Part shown: piece after piece, positions 59,021-64,000 of the stretch | How positions within the stretch are numbered: position 1 is the stretch's first letter | How the letters are laid out: each line of letters starts with the position of its first letter | NCBI RefSeq assembly: GCF_041146395.1 | Contig: NC_090986.1 | Span: 46,660,001 to 46,724,000 of the forward strand | From: Eulemur rufifrons | Taxonomy: Eukaryota; Chordata; Mammalia; Primates; Lemuridae | DNA: 64,000 nucleotides | Reading direction: 5' to 3' | Made by a program: the position numbers and the translations under genes | The notes under the pieces: model-generated | Told to the model about the DNA's origin: nothing | The model's database searches: none | What the model saw: only the letters and a program-made list of their open reading frames with translations

Positions 59021-60799
59021 CTACGACTTAAGAAATTTTCCATTCTAAACTCCCTAGTTTTCCTATAATAATGTGAACAAGCAATGAAGACATCATTACT
59101 GGATTAGACAGAAAATTTATGAACTCAAAGATATTTTCTTAATAATTTCGTTTTTTATCAATCTAGGTTCTTATGAAAAATATCTTAATTTGTCTAAAAT
59201 TAAGTTCTGATATTTTTAAAATTCTATCAACTCAGGGTGGTATAATACGTAGACATTCAGTATTGATTCTCTTTAGACTGAATTGTACAGACATTGCCCT
59301 ATCATGTGTCCTTGAATCAGTATTGCAGAAATCCAATTGCCCTACCCTGAACCTGTTTCATGAAGGCTGATTTTCGTTATTGTGCATACGAGGCCTGTAA
59401 AATAGCAATGTCCCCGTGGGAATCATGATAATGGAAATTAAACAAACACAAGTACTGAAGCAAGCTTAACAATGCAATGTCACAAGCAGGAAAATATATA
59501 CAGCCCTAAATTTTTATCACAATTAACCCCCCCTGTTTGTTTGTTGCACAGTTCAATTTTCAATGTGAAAATTGTAAGTATTTATTTATTTACCTTCAGA
59601 ATTGTCAAAGATGTATCATATACTTGCCATGAAAACTATATGATATTGATTGGAGTCTCTTGACAGAAAAAGCATGCAAGCTCGTATGTCAGTAAAGCAT
59701 CCCAAAAGCAACCGATGCTTTTTCTATTGATTTCTCAACCTTGGAAAAAGACAATGAGTTCCCAAACATGCTCTGTGAAATACTCCTTAGAGAGAAGAGT
59801 ATATCTGGGTACATATTATTTCAAAATAATATTATAGTGCTTTTTAGCCATGTATTGACATGAAATTCATTTCAAACTTTTGCATATAAGAAGATGGTAG
59901 CCTTTGTCAGAAATAAACTTACATAGATTTGTGTGTACATTTTGATAACTTAGAATATTATTAAAGCCTTCTGCAAAACAGCAGGGAATTCCTTGCTACT
60001 TTTTCCTTCCCACTATGTAGTCTGTGCGCTTTTTCTTCTTTTCCTCAAAATTTAAAATTGTTCTTCAATTTATCTTCTACTCTTTTTGACTTTGGGTATA
60101 GATATGATGGAGTTGTTGTAAAAGTTTAAGGCCAGAAAAAAATGGTTAAGAAATCTGCATGATACCCAGCCAACATTGAGCCAACCTTGAGCAGCGAGGT
60201 CCCAGAAAAAAGAGGCTCTTACAAATGCACACCATTGTTCACTTTCCCTATTATCTCTGCTGCTTTTACTCTCACAGCATTTGCTGAGAAGCTGGGCTGT
60301 AGGATGCTGCTAAGGAGTCAGAAAAACTGTCAGAGCTTTATGCATCCTTAACAAAGCTCAGTAAACAAACAAACAAACAAAAAGATGAAGTTTAAGGATG
60401 CCGGGAGAGAGAGGATTCAAGGTACCTAAAAGAACGGAGGTACAGAGGAATGTGACTAAAACTCAACGTCAATTTTCCCCTGGAGGCATTTGAACATTTT
60501 TCTGTACAAGCCTAGAAGGTAAAGTGCCAAGTTGAAAGCAGCTGAAAGGCTGAACAGTTTTCAGAAGTCTCACTATACCAATGAGCCTAAAGTTGGAGCT
60601 CAGGAAGAACAATGAGGCATCTAGGAAACAATGACAGCTGGAGCTCCGCTGGGATTACTGCAAGGCTATCCCCAACCTTGGTGACTTGTCAAGATAGACA
60701 GAGGCTTGCCAAGACTGAAAACCAGCCTCAGTCCCTGATTGGACTGAAGTAATTTATTCCACCCCTAAACCTCACAAGGTTACTTTGGATTTTCTCAGG
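59021..60799. other. Unassigned DNA
   Basis: AT-rich to about 60130, then moderately GC-richer. (AAAC)n at 60360-60382. No gene identified. Confidence 0.4.
60360..60382. repeat. (AAAC)n simple repeat
   Basis: aaacaaacaaacaaacaaa run. Confidence 0.9.
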
Positions 60800-61290
60800 A
60801 AGGATATGACATCACAGTAGCAGATGTTGTTAGCTCCCCAGAAATGCCCCTGGACCTTAACTATTTTCCTTTAAGCCAATCTCATTTCCAAATGACAAAA
60901 CTTGTATCTCTTTGCCTGAGTACTTTCTCTGTCTGCAAGGGCCCACTGGTCCAGAGTTAGTGTGGCAAGTGAGCGAGGGTGGGGAGTTAATCATTCTCCA
61001 CTCGCCCAAAGCAGACCTCACCTAGAGACAAATGCTTCAGCTCCCATTTCCCTTGTATGGGATGTGCCGGGGTGCACACTTGGAATTATTTCCCAGACTT
61101 AGTCAGTAGGATTATGTTGTATTCTCCCCTAGTGATGACTAATACGATAATGCAACTTTCATTAGGTCTGTTCTCTTCCCTTCTCCTGCTTTCTCACTAG
61201 CCCACTAGAATTTTTTCTCTCTCACATAAACTGTGCTCAGATTTTTGTCTAAGGTTTTCTTCTAGGGAAACCCAAATGAATGCAATAATT
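60800..61290 (+). mobile_element. Possible old LTR
   Basis: The end of the block, gtctaaggttttcttctagg followed by gaaaccc, resembles the 3' end of certain old mammalian LTRs, and the block is less AT-rich than its surroundings. Weak call; ends not defined. Confidence 0.3.
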
Positions 61291-64000
61291 CAATGCTTCT
61301 ATATTTCATATAATATCTGATTTTCAATAAAAAAGTAATTAGGCACACGAAGAAACAGAACCCAGAGTAGAAAAAAACCATTGGAACAGATCAACAGATA
61401 ACAATGGATGCTGGCTTTTTAAAGACAATCTTTAAAATAACTTTGACCTTTAATCATCTTCGGTACTATTGATAAGTAAAAGTTTTGATAGTACTCAGTC
61501 GATTACATACTCTGCAGTTTTCTTCTTTGTGGTAACAAGATTTATAATTACAGGGAATCATAAACTGTCTTATTTCAAACTGGCAAGTATGAAGTCACCA
61601 GCTCTTTTCAATTTTGTGTTTGACTACTACCTACTTTTCTTGCTATCACATCTATATTTTCACTTTCAGTAAATGCTTTTAAAATGAGAACAAAAAGTAC
61701 ATGGACTACCCAGTTCTTCTTTCTATGATAAATAAATATTTGCTTTGGTCTTTTATTCTTCTAGTTAGCACTCACACAATAGGATCCCCTTTTCCTTACA
61801 TTTTGGTGTTGCTCAAGAACAATCATTTCTGCAACTGAAGTCTGTCCAATTTATCATATGCAATGGATAAACTTTTAATTTGTGAATTCCCTATTTTGAG
61901 AATTCTCAAAGTCCCTACTCTCATCTTACTGTGCTGAGTGCATTGTAAGCGTTCAATAAATCTTTTAGTGTGTCAATTCACACCCTCTCATTGGCTAGGA
62001 GACTATTTGCTCTATATTGATTTTCACTATATTTTTTCTCATAAAATAAATAAGACTTTGATTAAACACACAGCTTCTAAAGGAGTAGTGATGGAGGGGT
62101 GAGACAAGGTCTTTCCCACTTATAGGAAAGCCTAGTTTAAACAATTTTAATATTGAGGTTAGGAATATTACAGGATAATGTCATTTTCTTATGTGTCTTT
62201 AATATATGCAGGGTTTGTTTTCTCTCATACTAAAATACAAAGAAAAGAATACTTTAAAGTACATGGTTTTTATGAATCTAAATACCACATTAAAATTAAT
62301 TATGAGCACAGTGATTTTGGAATGCATGCCTCAAACAAGTATTGAACAAATAATTTTGTTAGAATATTCCTTACCAAATACGTGGTCAATTTTTAAAATT
62401 TAAATTTCATTGAACAATAATTAGAAAAAAATAGCATGTCATATTCAAAGTAATTGGATATGTGAATAATAATTTGTTTTATAAAACATGCTATATTATA
62501 AAACATCATAAACCATTCTCTTTCCATTAAATCTTATGCTTCTATCTTCATTCTTAAAGTATGTTACAGTGACTAACCCCTCCAATGTTCCATGAGTTTG
62601 TTTACAAAGAATAAGAAAAAGATGCACATTATATTAATATGTGCCATATTTATTACCAAGACTCTTGCTTTAGAAATAGTATTGTATAAAGTCACTGAGA
62701 ATAGATAAAATTAAAGAAGAATTCAATCATTTCAATCCTGGGTTTATTGCAAATCCTGAGAATTATTGGAAAAAAAATATTACTGTATTAAAGCTTTGGG
62801 GAGAAGAAAAGGAGATGCTAAAAATTGCTTTCAAATTGTCTAACATGTCCAATTATATGTGTAGGATTTGGACTTTTATTGTTATTATTATTTTAACCTT
62901 TGCCATACACACTGTGACTATTTCAAACTACTAACCTGATGGGATCTGGGAACACAGTTATTTGACTGACTCCTTATCTTCTTTACTTCATAGTAGATTG
63001 CCCTGTACACAGTGCGAACTCTAATAAATATTTGATGGAGAAAAGATCTAGTAGCAGAGCCTGCAAGAAGTAGAGAGTCAAATATATGGAATAGTAATTA
63101 GGGAGAAACTCCTTGTACACTCAGGCAAAACCCTAAGGGAAAAGCTTCAAAGCAATGCCAAGTGAACTCTCCCAGATAATTAAGAGTGACCTCCTTAAGG
63201 TGGTAAACAATGATATAAAAGTGGCCCAATAGAATGTATCACTCCATCTACCAAAAATGTCATGTGTCACCAATAAAAGTGTATGAAAATACATGAAGTA
63301 AAAAAAGTTTACATTTGGCGTGAACTTTTTCTCCCTCTGTATATTTATTTTCCTTTTCTCCCTTTTAATGAAAGAATTTTCCTTTCCTCCTTATTAATGT
63401 TAGTATCCACTCACATGTATCACTAAGCCTCTCACCCATGTTCAGAAAACATGCTCTCCCAGACATATCCTTTTACTTTCAGTGCATCATATTTACCTAA
63501 CATGTCTCATTCTTTCCTGGTACAGTCAAGTGGATTCATTTCTCTGTCTCTGATAAACTAATTCTCTCCACATCTCATAGATGAAGGATGCTTGTTCCCC
63601 ACTCTCCATATTTATTTCATGTGGAGAGAGGTCAAATAATATTATACATATGTCATGTATAATCTATCTCTCTATCTATCTAATGATATTTGTTTCTTCA
63701 CTCAACTCTGCCCTCAAAACATAGAATAATCTGACAAGTTGAGTTTTGAGGAGAAACTAGGAATATGTACACCAGAGTCTTCCTCTTCTACTTCTCTTAG
63801 GAACAGCATTGCTGCCTACAGTACATATTTATTTCCCTCTGTCTCTCCATGGCAAACATCTCTACCTATATTTAAGTCTATTTAATTCAGGTTTAAGGAT
63901 TAAGAGAATACTTGCTCACATATATGAACTGTATTCTCCAACTTAGCCTTTATCAGGAAGAAAATGAAATTTTGGCATCTGTCTGTTGATATCTTTGTTT
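61291..64000. other. Unassigned AT-rich DNA
   Basis: No gene or named repeat; a (TCTA)n run lies at 63663-63683. Confidence 0.45.
63663..63683. repeat. (TCTA)n simple repeat
   Basis: ctatctctctatctatcta run. Confidence 0.85.

Overview
The window is nuclear DNA from a strepsirrhine primate, most likely a lemur. Two Alu elements carry the internal stretch ttatctgg(c/a)caactaaaa that I know from strepsirrhine Alus. They sit among many L1 3' ends of one closely related type, with L2, MIR, MaLR, ERVL and Tigger1 fossils as background. The sequence is AT-rich and intergenic or intronic in character. I find no convincing host gene, exon, tRNA, rRNA or CRISPR array. Every open frame above about 100 codons that I can explain is transposon or retrovirus remnant; two stay unexplained and look like chance frames. 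I see no new biological system. What is worth reading is the history of insertion and rearrangement.

Layout: (1) 694-905 L1 tail; 3570-5700 ERVL provirus remnant (integrase, dUTPase, 3' end, start of LTR) with a small in-place inversion; 6140-7544 a solo LTR interrupted by a second, younger solo LTR. (2) 9730-10600 is an unidentified GC-rich island. (3) 12613-15010 holds an L1 tail, an Alu, and an old L1 split by a younger L1. (4) 16617-18342 is a Tigger1 transposon lacking its catalytic core. (5) 19871-22706 holds two L1 copies with 5' inversions around an older L1. (6) 23728-24647 is a solo LTR of the same family as the one at 6468-7339, in opposite orientation. (7) 25985-34452 holds L2, hAT-like, L1, MaLR and a possible retrocopy. 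(8) 39390-41060 is an L2 split by a twin-primed L1. (9) 47655-50228 holds an L2 and a 5'-truncated L1 with a perfect 16-bp duplication. (10) 52378-55818 holds an L1 whose GC-rich 5' UTR is joined directly to late ORF2, followed by an Alu. The rest is AT-rich sequence I cannot assign.

No genes work together here. Potential regulatory elements are those carried by the repeats: TATA box and poly(A) signal in the two young LTRs, YY1-like sites in the outer LTR, and the L1 5' UTR at 53830-55294. Repeat family names come from remembered consensus features rather than a database search, so subfamily names are left open where I am unsure.
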